This document shows positions 8,903 to 15,655 of a stretch of 47,162 nucleotides of DNA, one piece after another. The DNA comes from Lachnospiraceae bacterium (GTDB lineage: Bacteria > Bacillota > Clostridia > Lachnospirales > Lachnospiraceae). The notes beneath the pieces were generated by a model. The model did no database searches. It saw nothing but the letters and a program-made list of their open reading frames with translations, and was not told where the DNA came from. The stretch covers positions 1-47,162 of the forward strand of contig JAFUAB010000025.1 in NCBI GenBank assembly GCA_017460885.1, written 5' to 3'. Position 1 is the first letter of the stretch. Each line of letters begins with the position of its first letter. The position numbers were made by a program, and so were the translations under genes.

Positions 8903-9523
8903 ATGAAAGAGAAAACATATTTTAACGATGTCCGCCGTCTTACGGACAATCCCTTTTTGAATCTGTATGAGATGGACGCGATCGCGCACAGCGGCGCGGA
9001 TTTCAAATATTATTTCGCCAGCAGACGATCCGAAGACAGGATACTGGTCCGCAGCGGCGACCTGACACCTGAGGGTGTGCTGGTTTATGCACTGGATGAA
9101 AGGGATCCGTCGAGGATACTCATGGTGCACCAGTACCGTTATCCTGTGGACCGATATCTGTATGAACTGCCGGCGGGACTGATAGAGCCCGGCGAGACTC
9201 CCGAGGAAGCCGCTATACGTGAGATCCGTGAGGAAACCGGCATGGAGTTTGCCCCATATGATGCGGGCATGAGCGGACTGACGCGTCCGTATATGCTGGC
9301 ACAGGGGATCACGGACGAGGTCGGGATCAATGTGTTTGGAACGGTGCGAGGGGAACTGTCGGCGGACTATCAGGAGGACACCGAATACATCCGCCCCATG
9401 TGGGCTGACATAAACGAGGCCCGCAGGATCCTGCGCGAGGAGATCACCTCGATGCGGGCGCAGCTGTTGCTCGGAATGTTCGTGCATGCGGACCCACAAG
9501 CTCCGTTTGAATTTTTGAAGTAA
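8903..9523 (+). CDS. Nudix hydrolase, ADP-ribose pyrophosphatase type
   Basis: A 206-aa cytosolic hydrolase of nucleoside diphosphates linked to another group. The complete Nudix box spans residues 92-114, GLIEPGETPEEAAI then REIREETGM, with the metal-binding REXXEE core intact. The length and the preceding PVDRYLYELPAG segment match the ADP-ribose/sugar-nucleotide pyrophosphatase branch; a GDP-mannose hydrolase (GDPMK-like) cannot be excluded and would fit the manA neighbour. The start at 8903 is preceded only by a weak purine-rich binding site. Two terminator-like hairpins lie upstream, so this gene probably begins a new transcript. Confidence 0.88.
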   Translation: MKEKTYFNDVRRLTDNPFLNLYEMDAIAHSGADFKYYFASRRSEDRILVRSGDLTPEGVLVYALDERDPSRILMVHQYRYPVDRYLYELPAGLIEPGETPEEAAIREIREETGMEFAPYDAGMSGLTRPYMLAQGITDEVGINVFGTVRGELSADYQEDTEYIRPMWADINEARRILREEITSMRAQLLLGMFVHADPQAPFEFLK

Positions 9524-9564
9524 AATGATCCATGGGGACGGAGTCAGTGGAGAGGTATATGAAA

Positions 9565-10500
9565 ATGAACAAAGAACTGATATTTATGAAACCGACGTTT
9601 AGTCACACGATCTGGGGCGGCACCGCCCTTCGTGATAAATTCGGATATGACGAACCCGGAGATGACATAGGCGAATGCTGGGGCATATCCGCGCACCCTC
9701 AGGGCGACGACCTGATCGATGGCGGGAGTTATGCGGGTCTGCATCTGAGTGAGCTCTGGGACCGGCACAGAGAACTGTTCGGCGGAGTCACCGGAGACAG
9801 ATTCCCGCTTTTGACTAAGATCATTTCCGCCAGAGAAGACTTAAGCATCCAGGTTCATCCCAATGACGAATACGCGGGCATTCATGAGAACGGCTCGCTG
9901 GGAAAAATGGAATGCTGGTATATATTGGATGCGGAGCCCGGAAGCCGGCTCGTGGTCGGACACAATGCCCGTACCCGTGATGAGCTTATCGACATGATAG
10001 ATGGCGGCCGCTGGAATGACCTGATCCGTCACGTCGACATAGCTCCCGGTGATTTTGTTCAGATAAATCCCGGTACCGTGCACGCGATCTGCGGCGGCGT
10101 GACGCTGCTTGAGACGCAGCAGAATTCCGATGTTACGTACAGGCTTTACGACTATGACCGCCTGTCGAACGGCAAGCCCAGGCAGCTGCACCTGCAGCAG
10201 TCCAAGGACGTGATCACGGTGCCTTCGCCGGATGCTGCTGACATGATCATACGCGATGACTCGGATGAGCAGATAGCCGGGCTCATTACATGTGAGTATT
10301 ATGAGGTCTGCCGCATCAGCTGCAGCGGCGGGATGAGCGCGAGCTTCGACAAGCCCTTCATGCTGATGAGTGTGGTCGACGGGCATGGCACGATCGATTC
10401 GCATCCGGTCAAAAAGGGAACCCATTTTATTGTTCCGGCCGGATATGGTACACTGAACATGACAGGTGAGATGAAGCTGATCGCATCATCTTTGCCGTAA
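9565..10500 (+). CDS. manA: Mannose-6-phosphate isomerase, class I
   Basis: A cytosolic zinc enzyme of about 311 aa that interconverts mannose 6-phosphate and fructose 6-phosphate; the short type is usual in Firmicutes. The zinc site is visible as QVHPND (Gln, His), KMECWYIL (Glu) and GTVHAI (His), with the N-terminal FSHTIWGG signature and a C-terminal cupin-like domain. The start at 9565 puts GGAGAGG (9549-9555) 9 bases upstream; in-frame ATGs at 9559 and 9532 are alternatives. It connects mannan or mannose catabolism with glycolysis, or in reverse supplies mannose 6-phosphate for GDP-mannose. Confidence 0.93.
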   Translation: MNKELIFMKPTFSHTIWGGTALRDKFGYDEPGDDIGECWGISAHPQGDDLIDGGSYAGLHLSELWDRHRELFGGVTGDRFPLLTKIISAREDLSIQVHPNDEYAGIHENGSLGKMECWYILDAEPGSRLVVGHNARTRDELIDMIDGGRWNDLIRHVDIAPGDFVQINPGTVHAICGGVTLLETQQNSDVTYRLYDYDRLSNGKPRQLHLQQSKDVITVPSPDAADMIIRDDSDEQIAGLITCEYYEVCRISCSGGMSASFDKPFMLMSVVDGHGTIDSHPVKKGTHFIVPAGYGTLNMTGEMKLIASSLP

Positions 10501-10513
10501 CAACGACTTACGC

Positions 10514-10535
10514 TATACACAAAATTGTGTATAAT
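10514..10535 (+). promoter_or_regulatory. hicAB promoter -10 with overlapping 9-bp operator palindrome
   Basis: TATACACAA (10514-10522) and TTGTGTATA (10525-10533) form a perfect inverted repeat with a 2-bp spacer. The right arm runs into TATAAT (10530-10535), an ideal -10 box; the -35 is weak. The position suits autorepression by HicB or the HicAB complex. Confidence 0.75.
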
Positions 10536-10553
10536 AAAATTATAGGACACTTG

Positions 10554-10757
10554 ATGAATCCTCATAAAATTGCAGAGAAAGAATTAAAAAATTGTGGTTA
10601 CGTTGTTAAGAGGAGGGGCTCTAATCATGACATTTACTACAATGATCAGACAAAAAGCATAATACATCTTAAGAGACATGATTTTGATGAGGATGATCTT
10701 AGGTATATTCAGAAAGAAATAAAATGTTATGAAAAAAGGATGGAGGATGAGTCATGA
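10554..10757 (+). CDS. hicA: HicA family toxin, mRNA interferase
   Basis: A 67-aa protein with the double-stranded-RNA-binding-like HicA fold. HicA toxins cleave mRNA and stop growth when not bound by HicB. The active His is His25 in the RRGSNHDIYYN motif, the equivalent of the GSHH motif. The start is placed at the ATG at 10554, with AGGA (10544-10547) 6 bases upstream; a GTG at 10527 lies inside the operator and is unlikely. The gene is visibly more AT-rich than manA before it or the AIM24 gene after it, as expected for a transferred module. Its stop overlaps the hicB start (ATGA). Confidence 0.9.
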   Translation: MNPHKIAEKELKNCGYVVKRRGSNHDIYYNDQTKSIIHLKRHDFDEDDLRYIQKEIKCYEKRMEDES

Positions 10758-11140
10758 AATATTCATATTCAGCTACCTTCCAGGTTAAAGATGGAAAAGT
10801 ATATGCCCGAATTCCCGATCTGCCCGGATGCATAACGACCGGCAAGGATCTGGATGATGCGCTGGCACAGATAGTTGATGCGGCAAGCGGATGGCTGGTA
10901 GTCGCGGAGGATGAGAACCTGGACATACCGGTTCAGACAGTGCAGACTTCCCTTCCTCATGATGATGAGACCATATACTCCATCATACAGGTTGATACCA
11001 TTTCGTATCGGGCCAGAACTGATACGAAATCGGTAAGAAAAAACGTGTCCCTTCCTGCATGGATGGCTAATCTGGCGGATCGAAGGGGAATCAACTGCTC
11101 TCAGGTTTTGCAGGAAGGTCTAATGCGCAGATTCTCGTGA
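10754..11140 (+). CDS. hicB: HicB family antitoxin with ribbon-helix-helix-like tail
   Basis: A 128-aa antitoxin. Residues 1-60 form the partial RNase H-like HicB domain, seen as ARIPDLPGCITTGKDLDDAL, which covers HicA. The C-terminal segment KSVRKNVSLPAWMANLADRRGI, continuing to SQVLQEGLMRRF, looks like a ribbon-helix-helix DNA-binding domain, which would bind the palindrome upstream of hicA. It overlaps hicA by 4 bp and the next gene (GTGA) at its own stop, so coupling continues into the AIM24 frame. The toxin-then-antitoxin order is normal for hicAB. Confidence 0.9.
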   Translation: MKYSYSATFQVKDGKVYARIPDLPGCITTGKDLDDALAQIVDAASGWLVVAEDENLDIPVQTVQTSLPHDDETIYSIIQVDTISYRARTDTKSVRKNVSLPAWMANLADRRGINCSQVLQEGLMRRFS

Positions 11141-11934
11141 TTGAAACAAATATTTTTCAGGATACAAAAGCACACAAAATCGTAGATTCCAAGGGTCCTT
11201 TTTCGGTCCTGGAATACGAGCGCGACATGTCGGTCAGGCCCGAAGAGGCGGAGCTGGCTTATTTTGCGTCGGAAATGGACGTGCGCAAGAGACAGCTGGT
11301 GGCGGAAATACGCCGTGACCAGTCAGTGATCGCGCAGAAGGGCACCATGCAGCTGATGATCGGCGGAGTGACCGCGCAGACCGACGTATCGGATGCCGGC
11401 GACCTGGTCAAAAAGTTCGTGGGCGGTAAGGTGACCGGAGAAAAGGGCATCAAGCCCAGGTATTCGGGCGAGGGCCTGCTGGTCCTGGAGCCATCCTTCC
11501 GCTATATCATATTGGAAAGCCTGAAGGAGTGGCCCGGCGGGCTGATCGTGGAGGACGGCATGTTCTTAGCCTGTGAGGGCAATACAGAGCTGCAGGTGGC
11601 CGCGAGGCAGAATGTTTCATCGGCTGTGCTCGGCCGCGAGGGCCTCTTTAACACTGTGATGAAGGGCATAGGCGTGATCGCACTCGAGAGCCCGGTGCCA
11701 AGGGACGAGCTCATAGAGATCAATATGAAAGACGACGTGGTCAAGATTGACGGCAACATGGCGGTCGCATGGTCGGCGGAGCTCAAGTTTACGGTGGAGC
11801 GAACCACACCCACGCTGGTCGGCTCCATGATGTCCGGCGAAGGATTGGTCAATACCTATCGTGGCACCGGCCGTATTCTGGTGGCACCGGTCCGCGAGAA
11901 CCGCGGTATCCCCAGCCCGGATAACAAAAAATGA
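11137..11934 (+). CDS. AIM24 / TIGR00266 family protein
   Basis: A 265-aa protein of the AIM24 family, a beta-rich fold related to the tryptophan RNA-binding attenuator-like superfamily; its biochemical role in bacteria is not established. Family-like features are the glycine-rich beta strands (MQLMIGGVTAQTDVSDAG, SGEGLLVLEPSFRYIILE, SGEGLVNTYRGTGRILVAPV). No signal peptide or membrane helix is visible. The start is a GTG overlapping the hicB stop with no clear ribosome binding site, so it relies on coupling or begins slightly further in. It lies 138 bp before the ExbB-like gene and may share a transcript with that cluster. Confidence 0.85.
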   Translation: MIETNIFQDTKAHKIVDSKGPFSVLEYERDMSVRPEEAELAYFASEMDVRKRQLVAEIRRDQSVIAQKGTMQLMIGGVTAQTDVSDAGDLVKKFVGGKVTGEKGIKPRYSGEGLLVLEPSFRYIILESLKEWPGGLIVEDGMFLACEGNTELQVAARQNVSSAVLGREGLFNTVMKGIGVIALESPVPRDELIEINMKDDVVKIDGNMAVAWSAELKFTVERTTPTLVGSMMSGEGLVNTYRGTGRILVAPVRENRGIPSPDNKK

Positions 11935-12020
11935 ACCAAAGGCTTTCTACCTGGGAAGCTGTCAGCAAAGCTGACTGATGAGATGGTGGTACCCCGGCAT
12001 CTTAACCCGGATAACAAAAA
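11916..12020. repeat. 15-bp direct repeat, 90 bp apart, around the AIM24 stop
   Basis: CCCGGATAACAAAAA occurs at 11916-11930, at the very end of the AIM24 gene, and again at 12006-12020 in the gap before the ExbB-like gene. A GTCAGC/GCTGAC hairpin (11961-11975) lies between the copies. It looks like a small duplication of the gene's 3' end. Confidence 0.8.
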
Positions 12021-12072
12021 TGATCGGCGGAGCCCGTCATCTGTATATTTAACGAATATCGGAGGAGCAGCA

Positions 12073-12630
12073 ATGGATAAAGTAGTATTATGGGTCTTTA
12101 ATGCGCTGATAGCGGGATTCGGCGTGTTCGTGTTCATCGGTATTTCATCGGCACACAAACGCATGCTGGACAACCGTGACGAAGCCAGAAACGTATACGA
12201 GACCATCAAGGGCAAACCCGTGGTAGACATAGCCTCAGGCATGATGGGTATGTCCGCAGTAACGGAGTTTCAGCCCGAAAACATGGATTACATCCGTGAG
12301 AAATATAACAAAAACAGCACTATGTATTTCAAGTGGACACAGATGATATCCATTTTCCCGCTCATGGGACTGCTCGGTACTGTCATCGGCCTGATCCCCG
12401 GTCTGAACGCGGTCAGGGACGGCCAGTTCGATCTGCTTTATACCTCGTTGTCCACGGCATTGTACTCCACGCTGATAGGCCTGATCTGTTCGATAGTGCT
12501 CAAGCTCATCACCGCGTCATATTCCAGCACGATCTCCGACATAGAGGATTATTTCGAAGAAAACGACCGTAAGTACAATATGGCGCTGAACTTAAACCGC
12601 GTAAAAAAAGACATTGATCAGGGAAATTGA
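12073..12630 (+). CDS. MotA/TolQ/ExbB-family proton channel protein
   Basis: A 185-aa membrane protein of the ExbB/TolQ/MotA superfamily, the stator that converts ion flow into movement. There is an N-terminal helix (residues 4-25), then a cytoplasmic stretch, then two helices with the family signature: PLMGLLGTVIGLIPGL (96-111) and LSTALYSTLIGLICSIV (126-142), in which the pore Thr positions are kept. It is shorter than ExbB of Gram-negatives (about 240 aa). The start at 12073 has GGAGGAG (12061-12067) 5 bases upstream. An ExbD-like gene follows after 69 bp. Such pairs normally energise outer-membrane processes, so the role in an apparent monoderm is open. Confidence 0.88.
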   Translation: MDKVVLWVFNALIAGFGVFVFIGISSAHKRMLDNRDEARNVYETIKGKPVVDIASGMMGMSAVTEFQPENMDYIREKYNKNSTMYFKWTQMISIFPLMGLLGTVIGLIPGLNAVRDGQFDLLYTSLSTALYSTLIGLICSIVLKLITASYSSTISDIEDYFEENDRKYNMALNLNRVKKDIDQGN

Positions 12631-12699
12631 TGTACATCAGGCGAAGCGTCACCTGTCCGTAAAAGACAAATCAATACGGTACCTGCATAAATATAAGAA

Positions 12700-13266
12700 A
12701 TGAAAAAAAGCGTTAAAAAGGGACAAAACAGCATAGATATCGATCTGACCTCCATGCTCGATGTGATCTTCATTATCCTTATGGTCGTCATGTGCAATGT
12801 TACGCTCGGTCAGACCAGGGCAGAGGAGATACAGGAGCAGCTCGAGACAGCACAGTTCGAATTGAATGAGGCTCAGGCGAACCTTGAAACCTATGAGCAG
12901 CTGGTTGAGACCGAAAGTAATATTGAATCCGAGGTTGCGATCATTTCGCTTCACGCCGATTATGATATCAATGATCCGACCACCCGCAGTGTCCGTCTGC
13001 TCAGGCGTGTCGACAGAGACGGTAACGAAAAGGAGGCTGAGTTTACCGCCGTTACCCTGACCCCGTCCAATGACGGAAAGGATGCCGGCTTCGAGGAGAT
13101 CCGGAGCAGTCTGGAGACCTTTCTGAATGCCAATTCCGAAATACCGGTTCTGCTGCGGATCGATGATGAGCAGATCCTTTACCGTGACTGGATGACCTTG
13201 AACGAGATACTCGGTGAGCTTCAGACTGAGCATCGCAATCTGTTCGTTACGGAAGGCGCGTCATGA
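12700..13266 (+). CDS. ExbD/TolR-like protein
   Basis: A 188-aa partner of the preceding channel. The N-terminus DIDLTSMLDVIFIILMVVM (residues 13-31) is a clear ExbD/TolR signature, and Asp21 corresponds to the protonatable Asp in the single transmembrane helix. A predicted coiled coil follows (about 41-77, rich in Glu, Gln and Leu). A C-terminal alpha/beta domain outside the membrane ends with PVLLRIDDEQILYRDW then MTLNEILGEL, resembling the periplasmic domain of ExbD. The coiled coil between helix and domain is unusual for ExbD. There is no clear Shine-Dalgarno sequence. The stop overlaps the next start (ATGA). Confidence 0.85.
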   Translation: MKKSVKKGQNSIDIDLTSMLDVIFIILMVVMCNVTLGQTRAEEIQEQLETAQFELNEAQANLETYEQLVETESNIESEVAIISLHADYDINDPTTRSVRLLRRVDRDGNEKEAEFTAVTLTPSNDGKDAGFEEIRSSLETFLNANSEIPVLLRIDDEQILYRDWMTLNEILGELQTEHRNLFVTEGAS

Positions 13267-13883
13267 ACAGAGCCATGCCTGGTATCATCAGCACAGTTTT
13301 TATCGGAGATGTAAAAAACCTTCTCGGCAGTATGATCGCCAATATTGATCTCGGAATGATCATTCGCATAGGTCTGGCGATCGTGATCATCGTTATGCTG
13401 ATCAGGTTTTCCTTTACCGACAACCTGCTCAGGAGAAATCTTAAACCCTTTGCTCGCAGACTGATCGTACTTATCGGAGTGATCGCGGTCATCATCCTGA
13501 TGCTGGGTGCTCTCGGAAGCCTGAAAAGCCGCGGCGAGGGCACACTTTTTACCGATATGTCCTCGTATGGCAACCAGATCCTGACCGGAGATACGGATAC
13601 CGGAGATGCAGTGCTGGAGATCACAATTCGAGGAAACTCGGTGACCCTTGATAAAAAGGAGTATGAGAATATCGGGTCTTCGGATCAAGCCGCAGGTCAG
13701 GCCGGATCGCGTACGCAGACCGGCAGGGATGATCTCGCAAACCTGATAACAAATGCGGTCGGGAACGGCAGCAGAATAGTGATCATAGATGATTATGCCG
13801 CACGTTCGACCTATGAGGAAGTGATTTCAATGGCGGAAAATGCCGGATATGATCCGCAGAATATTGAATATGTTAAGTTTTAA
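13263..13883 (+). CDS. Membrane protein with ExbD-like C-terminal domain
   Basis: A 206-aa protein with two predicted helices (about residues 31-49 and 66-84), so both ends would lie on the same side. The C-terminal domain (about 115-206) starts with VLEITIRGNSVTLD and ends with GSRIVIIDDYAARSTYEEVI and a short strand. That layout, strand-turn-strand, helix, strand with Asp, helix, strand, resembles the periplasmic domain of ExbD/TolR and of the next protein. The N-terminal helices lack the DLTSMLD signature. It is translationally coupled to the ExbD-like gene. No named family is recognised; the ExbD relation is inference by eye. Confidence 0.75.
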   Translation: MNRAMPGIISTVFIGDVKNLLGSMIANIDLGMIIRIGLAIVIIVMLIRFSFTDNLLRRNLKPFARRLIVLIGVIAVIILMLGALGSLKSRGEGTLFTDMSSYGNQILTGDTDTGDAVLEITIRGNSVTLDKKEYENIGSSDQAAGQAGSRTQTGRDDLANLITNAVGNGSRIVIIDDYAARSTYEEVISMAENAGYDPQNIEYVKF

Positions 13884-14379
13884 AATAGTTCATTATCATT
13901 CAAAACATAAAACAGCATATATAGCAGCACTGATCCTGTTGTCGTTAATACTGACCGGTGCCGGGCTGTATCAGATGGAATTTAAAAGCGGTATAGATAA
14001 TGCCCATCCCCTGGTCAACTTAAACGAGATCATCAAGACAGGCGGAAGCTATCTTGCTAATGACTATACCTCTGCAGAGGCATCCGTGTCACAGACACCG
14101 GGGGCAGATGTCACTGCCGTGGAAACGACCGACACCGGCGCAGAAGAGACACCGGCGTCGTCGGTCACGGATCCGGCGGAGATCGAGATCCGCGGAACCC
14201 GCATCACCTATAACGGCAGTGAAAAGACAGAGGATGCGATCTATGCATACATCGAAGCCTGTAACAGACGCGGCACTCCCATAACGATCGACAACAGATA
14301 CGCTGACTATAAACTGTTTAAACGTATACAGAAATTTCTGGATGATAACAATATAAAAGGTTATGAGATCAAGGACTGA
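13840..14379 (+). CDS. Single-helix membrane protein with ExbD-like C-terminal domain
   Basis: A 179-aa protein: a short basic N-terminus, one helix (about residues 26-44), a Thr/Ala/Glu-rich linker (77-112) and a C-terminal domain (113-178) with AEIEIRGTRITYNG and TPITIDNRYADYKLFKRIQK. This tail aligns by eye with the tail of the preceding protein (IEIRG-x-x-I/V-T against ITIRG-x-x-V-T), so the two are probably paralogous in that domain. The start is uncertain: ATG at 13840 overlaps the previous gene by 44 bp, and 13849 or 13870 are possible. It most likely faces outside the cytoplasm, anchored like an ExbD. Confidence 0.72.
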   Translation: MPDMIRRILNMLSFKIVHYHSKHKTAYIAALILLSLILTGAGLYQMEFKSGIDNAHPLVNLNEIIKTGGSYLANDYTSAEASVSQTPGADVTAVETTDTGAEETPASSVTDPAEIEIRGTRITYNGSEKTEDAIYAYIEACNRRGTPITIDNRYADYKLFKRIQKFLDDNNIKGYEIKD

Positions 14380-15376
14380 ATCAAAAAAACATCATAACAG
14401 GGCATTATTGATGATCCTGAGTCTGATTCTGTGTGTTGTTTCGCTTGGGGCAAATCCGATATCCCATAACGATCCCGTGCTGGATATCTCCGAAGATCCG
14501 GTTTATGAGGTGGTTGATGCTGAAAACCTGTATTTAAGCCTCAAAAATTCTTATCAGAAAACCGTCTCGGTTTATAACGGACACAAGATTCTGATCTCGG
14601 GTACGGTGGCTTCGACCGACAAAACCTCCCTTACGCTTATGTCAGGTAAAGATGCTCCGGTTTCCGTCAGTGCAGACAAAACCCTGATCTCCGGCATAAA
14701 AGACGGCGATGAGATCTGCGTTCTCGGATCACTAAAGATCGGTAAGCAAAACAGTTCAAAACCGATAACCGTCAAGGCAGACCTGCTGACAACTCAGAAG
14801 CTCGACATGCAGCAGGACTACTATACCTGCATAGACGGTTTTTACAAGGGCTACTCGGATAAGTCTTCCGTAACTTATAAGCTTCCCGGAGGAAATATCT
14901 CGTTCAGAGTTCCTTCAGCCTGGGAAAATGTAAAGTGTACGGACGAGGAGCGTGAGAAGCTTTTTAATTCCGAGATCCTGGCAGATGCCGAATGTTTTTA
15001 TCCGGGCGGTCTGTACGGCAGCCGTGACCTTGAATGTTTTATCATCTTTTATCTGGATGATGATCTGCTTAAATTCGATTCCGACAGGGGCAGTCACGCT
15101 GTGATCGAGCAGACCGCTATAACCAATATCTGCCCCGATGAAAGGGGATTTATGGGACTGCGGCTTGCCGTTAACGATGCGCTGTTTAACAGATCCGTCA
15201 AATCCGATCTCGGGACGACCTTTTATACCAGATATGTTGCCACCTATGAGGATTACCGTGTCGAGTTTTCCTTTGTGCGGACAGGCAGCGGACGCATAGC
15301 CATGATGTACATCTATGACGACGACCGCGCGGCACTCTCCGACATCCTGTATGTGATGCGCTCGATCAGCTTTTGA
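14363..15376 (+). CDS. Secreted protein with OB-fold-like N-terminal part
   Basis: A 337-aa protein with a basic N-terminus and a hydrophobic signal segment (residues 13-29, ALLMILSLILCVVSLGA). A signal peptidase I site after Ala30 is plausible; the Cys24 context is not a good lipobox. Residues about 58-115 (HKILISGTVASTDKTSLTL, then DGDEICVLGSLKI) look like a small OB-fold of the tRNA_anti-like type. The C-terminal half (about 165-337) is a mixed alpha/beta domain with no recognised family. It overlaps the preceding ExbD-like gene by 17 bp, so it is likely an exported member of the same cluster. The 32-bp repeat array begins directly after its stop. Confidence 0.78.
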   Translation: MRSRTESKKHHNRALLMILSLILCVVSLGANPISHNDPVLDISEDPVYEVVDAENLYLSLKNSYQKTVSVYNGHKILISGTVASTDKTSLTLMSGKDAPVSVSADKTLISGIKDGDEICVLGSLKIGKQNSSKPITVKADLLTTQKLDMQQDYYTCIDGFYKGYSDKSSVTYKLPGGNISFRVPSAWENVKCTDEEREKLFNSEILADAECFYPGGLYGSRDLECFIIFYLDDDLLKFDSDRGSHAVIEQTAITNICPDERGFMGLRLAVNDALFNRSVKSDLGTTFYTRYVATYEDYRVEFSFVRTGSGRIAMMYIYDDDRAALSDILYVMRSISF

Positions 15377-15536
15377 TGTGTCAGCAGAACCGTCCCGGCG
15401 ACACATTGTGTGTCAGCAGAACCGTCCCGGCGACACATTGTGTGTCAGCAGAACCGTCCCGGCGACACATTGTGTGTCAGCAGAACCGTCTCGGCGACAC
15501 ATTGTGTGTCAGCAGAACCGTCTCGGCACACATGTT
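15377..15536. repeat. Five tandem 32-bp units of the GACGGTTCT repeat family
   Basis: TCAGCAG recurs at 15381, 15413, 15445, 15477 and 15509, an exact 32-bp period. Each unit is TGTGTC, then a core (AGCAGAACCGTCCCGGC), then GACACA, so the ends are a 6-bp inverted repeat. Units 4 and 5 have TCTC in place of TCCC, and unit 5 is degenerate at its right end. There are no spacers. The first unit begins with the base after the stop of the secreted-protein gene. Single copies and inverted pairs of the same core occur elsewhere in this window. Confidence 0.95.
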
Positions 15537-15571
15537 GTAAATCCATTTACTTTACTGTAAAATAGAAATAG

Positions 15572-15615
15572 CGTCCGAACACAGGCTTTCACGACTTCTG
15601 TGGGTCTGACGGACG
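15572..15615 (+). promoter_or_regulatory. Stem-loop in the leader of manC
   Basis: CGTCCG (15572-15577) pairs with CGGACG (15610-15615), and CACAG (15580-15584) pairs with CTGTG (15598-15602) inside it. It lies 40 bp before the manC start and has no T-run, so a leader structure is more likely than a terminator. Its function is unknown. Confidence 0.5.
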
Positions 15616-15655
15616 GCTAAACGTATTGAACAGGGGATTTACGACGGAGAGAGGC

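Noticed and set aside
12073-13266. Zorya-type anti-phage system (ZorA/ZorB)
   Set aside because: The ExbB-like protein lacks the long ZorA tail, the partner lacks an OmpA/MotB peptidoglycan-binding domain, and no ZorC/ZorD or ZorE is near.
15377-15536. CRISPR array
   Set aside because: The 32-bp units are head-to-tail without unique spacers, and no cas gene is in the window. The same holds for the 63-bp array.
15378-15560. Small + strand open frame made of AEPSRRHIV-type repeats
   Set aside because: It consists only of the 32-bp tandem array, has no ribosome binding site and no domain.
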